A stretch of DNA of 9,126 bases from Negativicutes bacterium UBA1444 (GCA_002329525.1 DCTI01000231.1:635-9760); one strand, 5' to 3'. Shown: positions 1 through 6,699, counted from the first letter of the stretch. A program made the numbers and translations. Notes: generated from the sequence alone by a model not told the origin.

Positions 1-690
1 CAGATCGTGGAAATCGCCCGGGAAGTCAAGGCGGCGGGCGCGGGATTCCTGCGGGGCGGCGCGTTCAAACCCCGCAGCTCGCCGTACAGTTTCCAGGGCC
101 TCAAGGAAGAAGGGCTGGAGCTGCTGAAGCTCGCCCGGACCGTCACCGGCTTGCCGATCGTTAGCGAAATCATGTCCGTGTCGATGCTGGACCGGTTCGT
201 GGCGGAAGTGGATGTGATCCAGATCGGCGCCCGCAACATGCAGAATTTCGATTTGCTCAAAGCGGTGGGACAAACCCGCAAGCCCGTGCTGCTGAAGCGC
301 GGCATGAGCGCCACGATTGAGGAATTCCTCATGTCCGCCGAATACATCCTGGCCGAGGGCAACGAAAATGTCATCTTGTGCGAGCGGGGCATCCGCACCT
401 TTGAGACCTATACCCGCAATACCCTTGACTTGAGCGCGGTGCTGGCGATCAAGCGTCTGAGCCACTTGCCGGTACTCGTCGATCCCAGTCACGCGGCCGG
501 TCTGGCCTGGATGGTGGAGTCCCTTTCCAAGGCGGCGGTGGCGGTGGGGGCCGACGGCCTGATCATCGAAGTCCATAACGATCCGGCCAATGCCCGCTGC
601 GACGGACCGCAGTCGATCACTCCCGAGCGGTTCGAAGCCCTGATGCATTCCTTGCGCGCCATTGCCCAGTGTGAAAACCGGGTGGTGTGA
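1..690 (+). CDS. aroF: 3-deoxy-7-phosphoheptulonate (DAHP) synthase, type I-beta-like, 5'-truncated by window edge
   Basis: This enzyme would condense phosphoenolpyruvate with erythrose 4-phosphate to give DAHP, the first step of the cytosolic shikimate pathway to aromatic amino acids. The frame is open from base 1, so the gene starts left of the window; 229 residues and the TGA stop are visible. The family is usually about 335-340 residues, so roughly a third is missing. Seen in order: [16 protein letters not shown] near the visible start, [42 protein letters not shown], the metal/substrate motif VDPSHAAG, and the C-terminal [16 protein letters not shown]. These are the hallmark blocks of the AroF/KDO8P-synthase-like TIM barrel of the Thermotoga/Bacillus DAHP synthase group. 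Whether an N-terminal regulatory (ferredoxin-like or chorismate-mutase) domain exists cannot be seen. No terminator is evident after the stop. KDO8P synthase is less likely because the GPQS/DPSHAAG pattern fits DAHP synthase better. Confidence 0.95.
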   Translation, partial: QIVEIAREVKAAGAGFLRGGAFKPRSSPYSFQGLKEEGLELLKLARTVTGLPIVSEIMSVSMLDRFVAEVDVIQIGARNMQNFDLLKAVGQTRKPVLLKRGMSATIEEFLMSAEYILAEGNENVILCERGIRTFETYTRNTLDLSAVLAIKRLSHLPVLVDPSHAAGLAWMVESLSKAAVAVGADGLIIEVHNDPANARCDGPQSITPERFEALMHSLRAIAQCENRVV

Positions 691-716
691 GGGAGTCGGC
701 GGAAAGCATGGCGCCC

Positions 717-746
717 TTGCCGAAACGGGTTCTTTCGTAATACAAT
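717..746 (+). promoter_or_regulatory. Candidate sigma-A promoter for the TauE/SafE gene
   Basis: TTGCCG at 717-722 and TACAAT at 741-746 are separated by 18 bases. They match the -35 and -10 consensus at 4/6 and 5/6. They lie in the gap between the DAHP synthase stop and the transporter start, so the transporter can be transcribed independently. The -10 box sits inside the spacer of the inverted repeat at 730-758. Identified by eye only. Confidence 0.45.
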
Positions 747-758
747 GAAACGAAAGAA
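730..758. promoter_or_regulatory. Inverted repeat, probable operator over the -10 box
   Basis: TTCTTTCGT (730-738) and ACGAAAGAA (750-758) are perfect 9-base inverted arms around an 11-base spacer that contains the putative -10 TACAAT (741-746). A further ACGAAA follows immediately (759-764 region: AACGAAAC). There is no U-tract after it, so it does not look like a terminator. The position suggests repression by a dimeric regulator, but no regulator gene for it is visible in the window. Confidence 0.5.
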
Positions 759-797
759 ACGAAACAGGCTGCCGTGACGAATGCGGCGGCAGGAATC

Positions 798-805
798 GGT
801 GGAGG
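798..805 (+). promoter_or_regulatory. Ribosome binding site deciding a TTG start
   Basis: GGTGGAGG ends 8 bases before TTG at 814, an ideal distance. The in-frame ATG at 781 has no purine-rich sequence before it, and the in-frame ATG at 829 is 23 bases away, too far for this site. The site therefore points to a TTG start for the transporter. Confidence 0.55.
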
Positions 806-813
806 TCTGTCCG

Positions 814-1569
814 TTGGATTTTGCGACGATGGCGTTTGTGTTCGGGGTGATTTTGGTTGCCGGGCTGGTTCAGACGGTGACGGGATTCGCCTATGCGTTG
901 ATTGCGGTGCCGCTGCTGGCGCTGGTGACCAGTCCGCGCGAGGCGATTGTTTTGGTTTTGTTTACCGGCATGCTGATGAAAGTGGTTATGGTGGTAAAAA
1001 CCTGGCAAGATGGCGATTTTTCGAAAATCTGGCTGATTTTCGTCGCCAGTGTGGCCGGCGGGCTGCCGGGAGCATTCGTGCTGCGCTGGATCGATGATGG
1101 CGCCCTGAAGATTTTTATCAGCGTGGCGCTGTTGTTATGCACCGCCGGACTCTGTTCTGAATGTAAAGTCAAAATTCGCCGGCCCTGGCTGGCCAAATCC
1201 GTCGTCGGGGCGCTCAGCGGTTTTCTGGGCGCGACCACGGCTTTCAACGGCCCGCCGATCGTTCTGTATATGATGAATGAGAATGAGGATAAAGTGATCA
1301 TGCGAGCGAATCTGGTCCGCTACTTTATCCTGGGCAATATGGTCACACTCGGAACCGCGGCCATGGTGGGAAGTTTGCCGCTGGGCGGGGATATCCTGAC
1401 CTATTCGCTGATTTCCCTGCCGGCGGTGGCGATCGCCTGGTGGCTGGGCAACAAGGTTTTTCAGGGGATGAATCCGGTAATGTTCCGCCGGCTGGCGATG
1501 ACGATCATCGGCTGCAGCGCCGTCGTGACTCTCGGTTCGGGACTGGCGCCCTTGCTCTTGGGACAATAG
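814..1569 (+). CDS. TauE/SafE (sulfite exporter-like) family membrane permease
   Basis: A hydrophobic protein of 251 residues (262 if started at ATG 781), about the family's usual 240-270. By eye it has roughly eight membrane segments in two halves. The first opens with [22 protein letters not shown] and the second carries [22 protein letters not shown]; these are the internally repeated glycine-rich signatures of TauE/SafE (DUF81) proteins. A short charged loop ([10 protein letters not shown]) separates the halves. Members export or move small organic or inorganic anions such as sulfite, sulfoacetate or other 2-carbon acids; the substrate here cannot be read from sequence. The start at TTG 814 is preferred because of GGTGGAGG at 798-805; [11 protein letters not shown] would then lead straight into the first helix. 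It has its own candidate promoter and overlapping operator. A terminator follows at 1620-1651. Confidence 0.88.
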   Translation: MDFATMAFVFGVILVAGLVQTVTGFAYALIAVPLLALVTSPREAIVLVLFTGMLMKVVMVVKTWQDGDFSKIWLIFVASVAGGLPGAFVLRWIDDGALKIFISVALLLCTAGLCSECKVKIRRPWLAKSVVGALSGFLGATTAFNGPPIVLYMMNENEDKVIMRANLVRYFILGNMVTLGTAAMVGSLPLGGDILTYSLISLPAVAIAWWLGNKVFQGMNPVMFRRLAMTIIGCSAVVTLGSGLAPLLLGQ

Positions 1570-1619
1570 ACGGCAAGCAGGGAAACGTGACGATCATGCC
1601 GAAGATGTCTGTATGGATG

Positions 1620-1651
1620 CGCCGGAGACGGGCAACAGCCCGGCGTTTTTT
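1620..1651 (+). terminator. Rho-independent terminator (or attenuator) after the TauE/SafE gene
   Basis: A GC-rich hairpin with GGGC (1630-1633), loop AACA, GCCC (1638-1641), and an outer CGCC (1620-1623) pairing with GGCG (1642-1645). It is followed directly by six T residues (1646-1651). The next gene starts only 43 bases later and I see no good promoter between them, so partial read-through is likely. Confidence 0.75.
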
Positions 1652-1694
1652 GACGCAAGGCGCAAAAACGACAGCGAAGGCGGAGGGGATAAAC

Positions 1695-2126
1695 ATGCGG
1701 GTGTTTTTTATTGTTGCGCTGGTGTTATTGCAGATTGGCTCGGTGGCGTTGCCGGTCGGCGCCGCATCATTCGACTCGCGGACGATCAAGATTTCCGTTG
1801 ATGACACTCTGTGGGATAAGTACCACATGCTGAATCCGGCTACCGCCAGCGGTGATGTGGAAAAAATCTACAAGATCAAATCAATAGAGGTCCGGCTGGT
1901 GGCCGGCGAACGGGAATTTGGCTCCTACACGTTCACACCGCAGGATAAATCACCCCGGAAGCTTTCGTTGCTTTATGGCGTAGCTTCTACGCTGACGATT
2001 CGTGTGAAGGCCATGGCGACCGAAGACGCGATCTGGATCAGTTCCTACCCCTATAAATATACCGGCGACGATATCGTAATCCGGGCGGTTCCGGCCGATG
2101 TCACCGTCAATTATCCGGGCATCTGA
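1695..2126 (+). CDS. Small predicted exported protein of unknown function
   Basis: A 143-residue protein that I do not recognise. The start at ATG 1695 is supported by GGAGGGG at about 1682-1688. The open frame extends upstream, but that part spans the terminator hairpin and lacks a ribosome binding site. Residues 1-23 form a signal-peptide-like stretch: MR, then a hydrophobic core (VFFIVALVLLQIGSVAL), then VGA before ASFDS, a fair signal peptidase I site at 23/24. No lipobox cysteine is present and the mature part has no cysteine at all. The mature part (about 120 residues) alternates polar and hydrophobic residues (TIKISV, SIEVRLVAG, TLTIRVKAMA, DIVIRAVPADVTVNY), suggesting a beta-rich fold. 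There is no second membrane helix. It may be co-transcribed with the transporter by read-through. A periplasmic or cell-surface location is inferred; function is unknown. Confidence 0.72.
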   Translation: MRVFFIVALVLLQIGSVALPVGAASFDSRTIKISVDDTLWDKYHMLNPATASGDVEKIYKIKSIEVRLVAGEREFGSYTFTPQDKSPRKLSLLYGVASTLTIRVKAMATEDAIWISSYPYKYTGDDIVIRAVPADVTVNYPGI

Positions 2127-2148
2127 CCCACTGTTATTTTGCAAATTA

Positions 2149-2188
2149 AAACCGCCTGCGAAGAGGGGTTCTCTTTCGCAGGCGGTTT
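2149..2188. terminator. Bidirectional terminator between convergent genes
   Basis: A perfect 14-bp stem, 2149-2162 pairing with 2175-2188 (AAACCGCCTGCGAA and its complement), with a 12-base loop. On the plus strand it is followed by TTTGCTTTTC. On the minus strand the arm ends in TTT and continues AATTTGCAAAAT. It lies 22 bases after the exported protein gene and 15 bases beyond the glcF stop, so it can serve both transcripts. Confidence 0.85.
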
Positions 2189-2203
2189 GCTTTTCGGGGA
2201 TTC

Positions 2204-3424
2204 TTACAGCACCTGGCTGATGTGCATCACTTTGAACTTGCCGCCGCTTCGCTCCGCCGCCTTGTTCATTTGCACGAGGCAGGTCGGGCATTCGGTAACG
2301 ACGATGTCGGCGTGGGTATTCTCGATGTTGATGCGCTTTTTGTCCAGCAGCGAGGCCGAAATTTCCGGATAGTCGATATGGAAGGATCCGGCGCCGCCGC
2401 AGCAGGCATCGGCCCCCTTCATCTCCACGTAGTTACCGGCCGCCTTCAGCAGTTCGCGCGGTTGCTTGCGCACGCCCTGACCCCGCCCCAAATGGCAGGG
2501 TTCGTGGAAGGTAATGGTCGCGTTGGTTTTCTGGCGCGGCGTATAGCCGACCTTCACCAGATATTCGGTCAGGTCCATGACTTTTTTGCTGAATGCCTCC
2601 GCCCGGTCTTTCCATTCCGGGTCCTCGGCGAAACATTTGCCGAAATGCTTCAGGGTGCTGCTGCAACTCGCACAGTCCGTGACCACGATATCGGCGTTTT
2701 CAAACAGGCGGATATTTTCCTTGGCCATTTGGTAGAAGTCATCCTGCATGCCATGGGCGATATGCAGGAGGCCGCAGCAGGTATTGTCGGGGAATAGCGG
2801 CTGGGTGATGGAAGAGAGGATTTCCCGCGTTTTGTTGGCCGCGTCCGGAAACATCATTTCCATGCCGCAACCCCGAAAATAAGCCACGCGGGAGTCAGCC
2901 GTCACCGCCGGGGCAGGCCGGTCGACGGGAGCGCCGAGGGCCATCGGTCCGGCAAAAGCGGCTGTGTACTGCTCGCGGGTGAATTCACAGGGAACCACGC
3001 CGTGGGGAATCAGCTTGTTGACGCCAATGGCGCGCATGACGCCGAGGGCACCGGCCGACAGGCGAACCAGCAGCCGGTTTTTCATCAGGGCGCCGAGCAC
3101 TTTATATTCAAGGCTGACATTGCCGGAGGTCTGGGCCAGATATTGCCGGATCGCCATCATGGCTTCGTCGGTCTGGACCTTGGTCGGGCAGTTGTCCACG
3201 CAGGTGCGGCACAGCAGGCAGAAATTCATGGCCTCCTGCACTTCCGGCGTCGGCTTGATCACGCCGAGCAGCAGGCCCAATGCCAGATTGTTTTTGCCGC
3301 GGGCGCTGGAAGATTCCACGTCCTTGACACCATAGAGGGGGCAAACTGTCAGACAGGTGCCGCAGCGATCGCACTGACTGACAATTTCCTGGACTTTTTG
3401 GAGCAGTTCCTGTTGGCTTTTCAT
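2204..3424 (-). CDS. glcF: (Fe-S)-binding subunit of a 2-hydroxyacid (glycolate/D-lactate) oxidase, GlcF type
   Basis: A 406-residue iron-sulfur protein of the usual GlcF size. Two [4Fe-4S] ferredoxin motifs lie near the N-terminus, at C18/C21/C24/C28 (CDRCGTCLTVCP) and C69/C72/C75/C79 (CLLCRTCVDNCP). Two cysteine-rich CCG domains follow: one with FRGCGMEMMFP, NTCCGLLHIAHG and DCASCSSTL, the other with FHEPCHLGRG, ADACCGGAGSF and ECPTCLVQMN. The HEPCHLGRGQG block is typical of GlcF. It would take electrons from the FAD subunit encoded just upstream and pass them to a quinone, Etf or other carrier at the membrane. The start ATG at 3424 follows the flavoprotein stop by 21 bases, with GGAAGGAG in the gap, though the 12-base spacing is long. 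No GlcE-like subunit is present. It could also serve a D-lactate dehydrogenase; the substrate is not determined by sequence. Confidence 0.92.
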   Translation of the reverse strand: MKSQQELLQKVQEIVSQCDRCGTCLTVCPLYGVKDVESSSARGKNNLALGLLLGVIKPTPEVQEAMNFCLLCRTCVDNCPTKVQTDEAMMAIRQYLAQTSGNVSLEYKVLGALMKNRLLVRLSAGALGVMRAIGVNKLIPHGVVPCEFTREQYTAAFAGPMALGAPVDRPAPAVTADSRVAYFRGCGMEMMFPDAANKTREILSSITQPLFPDNTCCGLLHIAHGMQDDFYQMAKENIRLFENADIVVTDCASCSSTLKHFGKCFAEDPEWKDRAEAFSKKVMDLTEYLVKVGYTPRQKTNATITFHEPCHLGRGQGVRKQPRELLKAAGNYVEMKGADACCGGAGSFHIDYPEISASLLDKKRINIENTHADIVVTECPTCLVQMNKAAERSGGKFKVMHISQVL

Positions 3425-3445
3425 TTGTTTTGGCGGCTCCTTCCC

Positions 3446-4840
3446 TTAGTTTTCCCAGATCTTGCCGGGGTTCAGGATGCCTTTGGGGTCCAGCGACAGC
3501 TTGATCGCCTTGTGGGCGGCGACGCCGGCCTCACCGAGCGCCTTGACGAGATAGGGCTTTTTGGTGATGCCGATTCCATGTTCGCCGGACAGGGTGCCGC
3601 CGACCGCCAGCGCCTCGTCGAAAATTTCGGCGATGCAATGATGGACTTTTCCGGCGTGCTCGGGATTGGCCATGTCGCACAGGACGGAGGGATGGAGGTT
3701 GCCATCACCGGCATGGCCGTAGACTGCGATCGTCAGGTTATATTTCTCGGAAATTTTTCGGATGCGACGGATCATGTCGGGGAACGCGTCACGGGGTACG
3801 GAAATGTCTTCGCCGAAACGATTGGGCGCCATGGCGCCAATCGCCGAGCTCAGGCCGCGGCGGATCGCCCAGATGTCTTCGGATTCCTGGAAGGAACCGG
3901 CGATGCGGACTTCTTTCACTGCGTGACGGCCGGCGATTTCCTTGATTTTGTTCGCCTGCTCGTCCAGAGCGGCGGTGTCGGGACCGTCAATTTCCACGAC
4001 CACGCAGGCGGCGATAGCAGGGTCGATGTCCAGTTTGCGATGACGGGCCACCGCCTGGAAGCTGATTTTATCCATCAGTTCCGCTGCCGCGGGGATTACG
4101 CCCGATTGCAGCATGTCGTGGATCGTGTCGCAGGCGTCGTTCAACTCGGTGAACATCAGTTGCAGCGTGTTGCGAACTTTGGGCATGGGAATGAGCCGCA
4201 GCAGAACCTTGGTGACCACGCCGAGCGTGCCTTCCGAACCGACGAAAAGCTGGGTCAGATTATACCCGGTGACATTTTTCAGGGCCTTGCCGCCGGTGTG
4301 GATGATGTCGCCGTTGGCCAACACGACTTCCAACCCCATGACATAGTTGTTGGTGACGCCATATTTGACGGCGCGCATGCCGCCGGCATTCTCGGCGATG
4401 TTGCCGCCGAGCGTCGAATATTTCCAGCTGGCCGGATCGGGTGGATAAAACAGTCCTTTGGCCGCGCAGTGATTGTACAGGTCAATGGTGCGCACGCCCG
4501 CTTCCGCCCAGACCATCATGTTTTTCTCGTCCAGTTCGAGGATTTTGTCGAACCGGGTCAACGAGAGGGCGATGCCGCCCGCGAGGGGAATACTGCCGCC
4601 GGTACGGCCGCTGGAGGTTCCCCGGGGCGTTACGGCGATGCCGTTGGCATTGGCAATTTTCATGACGGCGGCGACTTCTTCAGTGGTTGCCGGGCGAACT
4701 ACCACTTCCGGCTGGTTCTTGTCCGCGATGGAAACGAATGAAGAATCGTAGGAATAGCCGAAGCGATCGATTTCCGAATCCAGGACATACTCGTTGCCGA
4801 CGGCGGCGCGCAGCTGTTTTTTAATTTCTTCGGTGACCAT
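3446..4840 (-). CDS. glcD: FAD-linked 2-hydroxyacid dehydrogenase (glycolate oxidase subunit GlcD / D-lactate dehydrogenase type)
   Basis: A 464-residue VAO/PCMH-type flavoprotein, normal length for GlcD. The FAD-binding domain covers about residues 43-220: PRGTSSGRTGG (72-82), GGNIAENAGGMRAVKYG (145-161), GLEVVLANG (169-177) and GYNLTQLFVGSEGTLGVVT (192-210). The C-terminal FAD-oxidase domain has YGHAGDGNLHPS (374-385, metal/substrate histidines), SGEHGIG (418-424) and DPKGILNPGKI (451-461). It would oxidise glycolate, D-lactate or a related 2-hydroxyacid to the 2-oxoacid. I place the start at ATG 4840: AGGGGGAA sits just upstream on the minus strand, and MVTEEIKKQL begins normally. A longer in-frame extension to 4942 would run through AT-rich promoter-like DNA. 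The Fe-S subunit follows 21 bases downstream, so the two form an operon. The gene is divergent from the chemoreceptor-like gene. Confidence 0.93.
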   Translation of the reverse strand: MVTEEIKKQLRAAVGNEYVLDSEIDRFGYSYDSSFVSIADKNQPEVVVRPATTEEVAAVMKIANANGIAVTPRGTSSGRTGGSIPLAGGIALSLTRFDKILELDEKNMMVWAEAGVRTIDLYNHCAAKGLFYPPDPASWKYSTLGGNIAENAGGMRAVKYGVTNNYVMGLEVVLANGDIIHTGGKALKNVTGYNLTQLFVGSEGTLGVVTKVLLRLIPMPKVRNTLQLMFTELNDACDTIHDMLQSGVIPAAAELMDKISFQAVARHRKLDIDPAIAACVVVEIDGPDTAALDEQANKIKEIAGRHAVKEVRIAGSFQESEDIWAIRRGLSSAIGAMAPNRFGEDISVPRDAFPDMIRRIRKISEKYNLTIAVYGHAGDGNLHPSVLCDMANPEHAGKVHHCIAEIFDEALAVGGTLSGEHGIGITKKPYLVKALGEAGVAAHKAIKLSLDPKGILNPGKIWEN

Positions 4841-4891
4841 CAAAACTTTCCCCCTTGCAATTATCGATGAATATAAGGACTTGCTACCAGT

Positions 4892-4921
4892 AGTATACAC
4901 TATCTCTTTATATTGATACCA
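4892..4921 (-). promoter_or_regulatory. Possible promoter for the glcDF operon
   Basis: Read on the minus strand, TATACT (4897-4892) matches the sigma-A -10 box at 5/6, about 50 bases upstream of the glcD start. The -35 region (around 4915-4921, TGGTAT or GGTATC) is poor. An activator-dependent promoter is possible, which would suit the palindromes just upstream. Confidence 0.3.
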
Positions 4922-4948
4922 TAAAATACGAAACAAATACAATATAAA
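4907..4948. repeat. AT-rich inverted repeat upstream of glcD
   Basis: TTTATATTG (4907-4915) and CAATATAAA (4940-4948) are perfect 9-base inverted arms with a 24-base spacer. The spacing places the arms a little over three helical turns apart (33 bases, start to start). The element overlaps the weak -35 area of the putative glcD promoter, so it could be a two-site operator. AT-rich DNA yields such repeats by chance more readily than GC-rich DNA. Confidence 0.4.
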
Positions 4949-4952
4949 CTGC

Positions 4953-4978
4953 TGATATTATCATAAATTGCATTTATG
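4953..4978. promoter_or_regulatory. Two adjoining palindromes, operator-like
   Basis: TGATATTATCA (4953-4963) is a perfect palindrome around one central base. It overlaps by two bases CATAAATTGCATTTATG (4962-4978), perfect 7-base arms around TGC. Both sit about 55-80 bases upstream of the putative glcD -10 box, where activators usually bind. The cognate regulator is not identified. Confidence 0.45.
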
Positions 4979-5181
4979 TATATGCTGACAAGAATGTGCG
5001 CTGCTGAATTGTGAATGTTCGGCCAAGCGAGCTTTGCGGTTACCCGTAACATTTTTAACGCAAAATTTCCGCCGACAGGGGAGGTTTTTGCCGCCAAAAC
5101 GCGAAATCATTCATAAGAATCCGATGATTGTTCATGCTTTCGAGCTCGTTCGTGTCGGAAGGAAGATGGGGGGCTGAGTCA

Positions 5182-6375
5182 GTGGCGCTAAAATTGTTGG
5201 TTATTGGTGCAAACGGAGCAAATGCGGAGGAATTAAAGACGGTAGTGCTGGCGACTGTCGGCGGGGCGGCGGAAATCGTAACGGCCACACTCGACAATTA
5301 CAAGCAGATTCGCGATGCGGATCTCAACGTTTGTCTGGTGAACCGGCAAAATGAAGTGGAAAGTGTCTTCGGTCAGGGAAAGGTGGTGGGGATTGAACTG
5401 GTACCGCCCACGGATTACTTTATAAAAATCAGTCAGATTCCGGCCGGAGAAACGGTTTTACTGTTCAATAACAGCAGCGCGGGGACGAAAGTTCTGATGG
5501 AGTACTTGCAGCGATACGGCCTGATGCATGTCCAGTATGAAATCGTTCCCTACGATGAGTGGTCCCCGCAACAGGTCGCCGAAAAGATCGCCGGTGCTCG
5601 TTATATCACGGGCGGTGTCGCTTATGTCGGACCTGGGCGGCCCTTACAGGAAAAATTCGGCGCAGCGTTGTCGCCGGATACAAAGATCATCGCCAGCCCG
5701 CCCCGGATCGCCTCGTCGGCGTCCATCAGCCAACTGGCGCACGTTTTTTCCACAATCTATCATAAAAAGTCGCTGGATGAACTCGCAAAGGTTGCCGAAT
5801 ATCTTAAGGCCAAGCTGACGGAGTTGTCGGCCTTGTCGATGAAAGTGGCGAATTCGGCATCCCAATGCATCGGCAAGACTCGGAATCTGGTCGTTACGAT
5901 TCAGGGGGAGTTGCAGGATCAATCTTTGCGGATGCAGGAAACAACCGGCGATTCCCGGACTCTGGTGGGGGCGGTCCGCAATATCGATGTCGTTTCGGAT
6001 ACGATCAAAAATATTGCCTCCCAAACCAATCTGCTGGCGTTAAACGCCGCCATCGAAGCGGCGCGTGCCGGCGAAGCCGGCCGGGGATTTGCCGTGGTCG
6101 CGCAGGAAGTGCGAAAGTTGGCGGAACAAAGTAATAGTTCCATTGAAACCATCCGGAAATCGATCGGCGACGTGCAGGCGATTGCAGGGCGAATTGCCCC
6201 GGCCATGGAGGGGAATGTAAGGGTTGCCGACGGAATTCAGAAGAAAATGAACGATATTATGGCGAGCGTGGAAGAGGAGTCAACCGCCGTGGATACTCTG
6301 GCGAAAGAATTGCAGCAACTGTCGGGAATCAGCGATCAGTTGTCGACCGTGATCATGACGCAAGGAAAAGTATAA
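5182..6375 (+). CDS. Soluble methyl-accepting chemotaxis-type protein with a non-membrane N-terminal sensor domain
   Basis: A 397-residue protein from GTG 5182, chosen because GGGGGG (about 5168-5173) lies 8 bases before it and MALKLLVIGANG starts a strand-rich domain directly. ATG 5134 is an alternative without a ribosome binding site. Residues from about 205 on form the signalling coiled coil. The conserved hairpin tip is at about 283-316 (NLLALNAAIEAARAGEAGRG, then FAVVAQEVRKLAEQS), which contacts CheA and CheW in this family. There is no transmembrane helix, so it acts in the cytoplasm. Residues 1-195 are a separate sensor. The pattern IELVPPTDYF, then GETVLLFNNSSAGTKVLMEYL, then an HVQYEIVPYDE strand resembles, to my reading, the N-terminal domain found in some Firmicutes sigma-54 activators rather than a Cache or PAS domain (inference). 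No CheR-tethering pentapeptide is seen; the protein ends IMTQGKV. It is divergent from glcD and precedes the PAS activator. Confidence 0.88.
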   Translation: MALKLLVIGANGANAEELKTVVLATVGGAAEIVTATLDNYKQIRDADLNVCLVNRQNEVESVFGQGKVVGIELVPPTDYFIKISQIPAGETVLLFNNSSAGTKVLMEYLQRYGLMHVQYEIVPYDEWSPQQVAEKIAGARYITGGVAYVGPGRPLQEKFGAALSPDTKIIASPPRIASSASISQLAHVFSTIYHKKSLDELAKVAEYLKAKLTELSALSMKVANSASQCIGKTRNLVVTIQGELQDQSLRMQETTGDSRTLVGAVRNIDVVSDTIKNIASQTNLLALNAAIEAARAGEAGRGFAVVAQEVRKLAEQSNSSIETIRKSIGDVQAIAGRIAPAMEGNVRVADGIQKKMNDIMASVEEESTAVDTLAKELQQLSGISDQLSTVIMTQGKV

Positions 6376-6382
6376 AAACGGC

Positions 6383-6423
6383 AATGGGCGGTTTTGCGTA
6401 TGAAATGCGCAAAACCGCCCATT
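6383..6423. terminator. Hairpin terminator after the chemoreceptor-like gene
   Basis: A perfect 16-bp stem: 6383-6398 (AATGGGCGGTTTTGCG) pairs with 6408-6423, with a 9-base loop. It begins 7 bases after the stop codon. On the plus strand only ATTAAATGAG follows, a poor U-tract. On the minus strand the stem is followed by TTGCCGTTTTTATAC. The extreme length of the stem still makes termination or mRNA 3'-end protection its likely role. Confidence 0.65.
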
Positions 6424-6504
6424 AAATGAGTAGCCAGATCGGCAGCGATGATGCAATCTGTGCCCAGGGGGAACGTTCGCGGTCTGACAACGCCAGGCGC
6501 TGCA

Positions 6505-6528
6505 CCATTCGGCACTGTTGCCGAATGG
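6505..6528. repeat. Perfect 10-bp inverted repeat upstream of the activator gene
   Basis: CCATTCGGCA (6505-6514), a 4-base spacer CTGT, and TGCCGAATGG (6519-6528). A third partial copy, ATTCGGC, follows at 6531-6537. There is no T-tract, so it is more likely a protein binding site or a structured leader element than a terminator. It lies about 230 bases before the activator start. Confidence 0.5.
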
Positions 6529-6699
6529 GGATTCGGCGCCCTTTCGCCTTGCCATACACTGTCCGGGTATCTTGACAGGCCCGCGAATGGAGCGAAGAGT
6601 TGTCCCTGAAACTATTACCATGCAAGATTCGCGCCAAAACGGCAACGAACAGACAAATATCCCCGATGCGAGGCTTTCCTGGAGCGTGGCGCAAGGGAC

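Larger units (their letters stand above)
4841..5181. other. Divergent intergenic region between glcD and the chemoreceptor-like gene
   Basis: About 340 bases without a convincing gene. The part at about 4860-4990 is strikingly AT-rich compared with the rest of the window. It holds a TATACT -10 candidate for glcD and three palindromic elements (separate entries). The part at about 5000-5100 returns to mixed composition and contains weak sigma-54-like GG-N10-GC spacings on both strands (see findings). Small open frames on either strand here lack ribosome binding sites and I do not call them genes. Confidence 0.6.

Noticed and set aside
1440..1694. Longer N-terminal extension of the exported protein
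   Set aside because: It would overlap the transporter end in another frame and read through the terminator hairpin. ATG 1695 has a good ribosome binding site and starts a proper signal peptide.
2222..2797. Plus-strand open frame of 191 codons opposite the end of glcF
   Set aside because: It is antisense to the CCG domains of glcF and composed of shadow-like sequence.
3002..4741. Very long plus-strand open frame of 579 codons opposite glcF and glcD
   Set aside because: It lies antisense to two strongly supported genes, its translation is rich in G, A, D and H with no domain pattern, and it lacks a ribosome binding site; it is a codon-bias shadow.
4841..4942. 34-residue N-terminal extension of GlcD
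   Set aside because: It would cover the -10-like TATACT and AT-rich operator DNA, and it is not needed to reach the family's normal length. AGGGGGAA precedes ATG 4840.
4861..4990. AT-rich island as an insertion or mobile element remnant
   Set aside because: No transposase sequence, target duplication or terminal repeats are seen; a divergent promoter region explains the composition.
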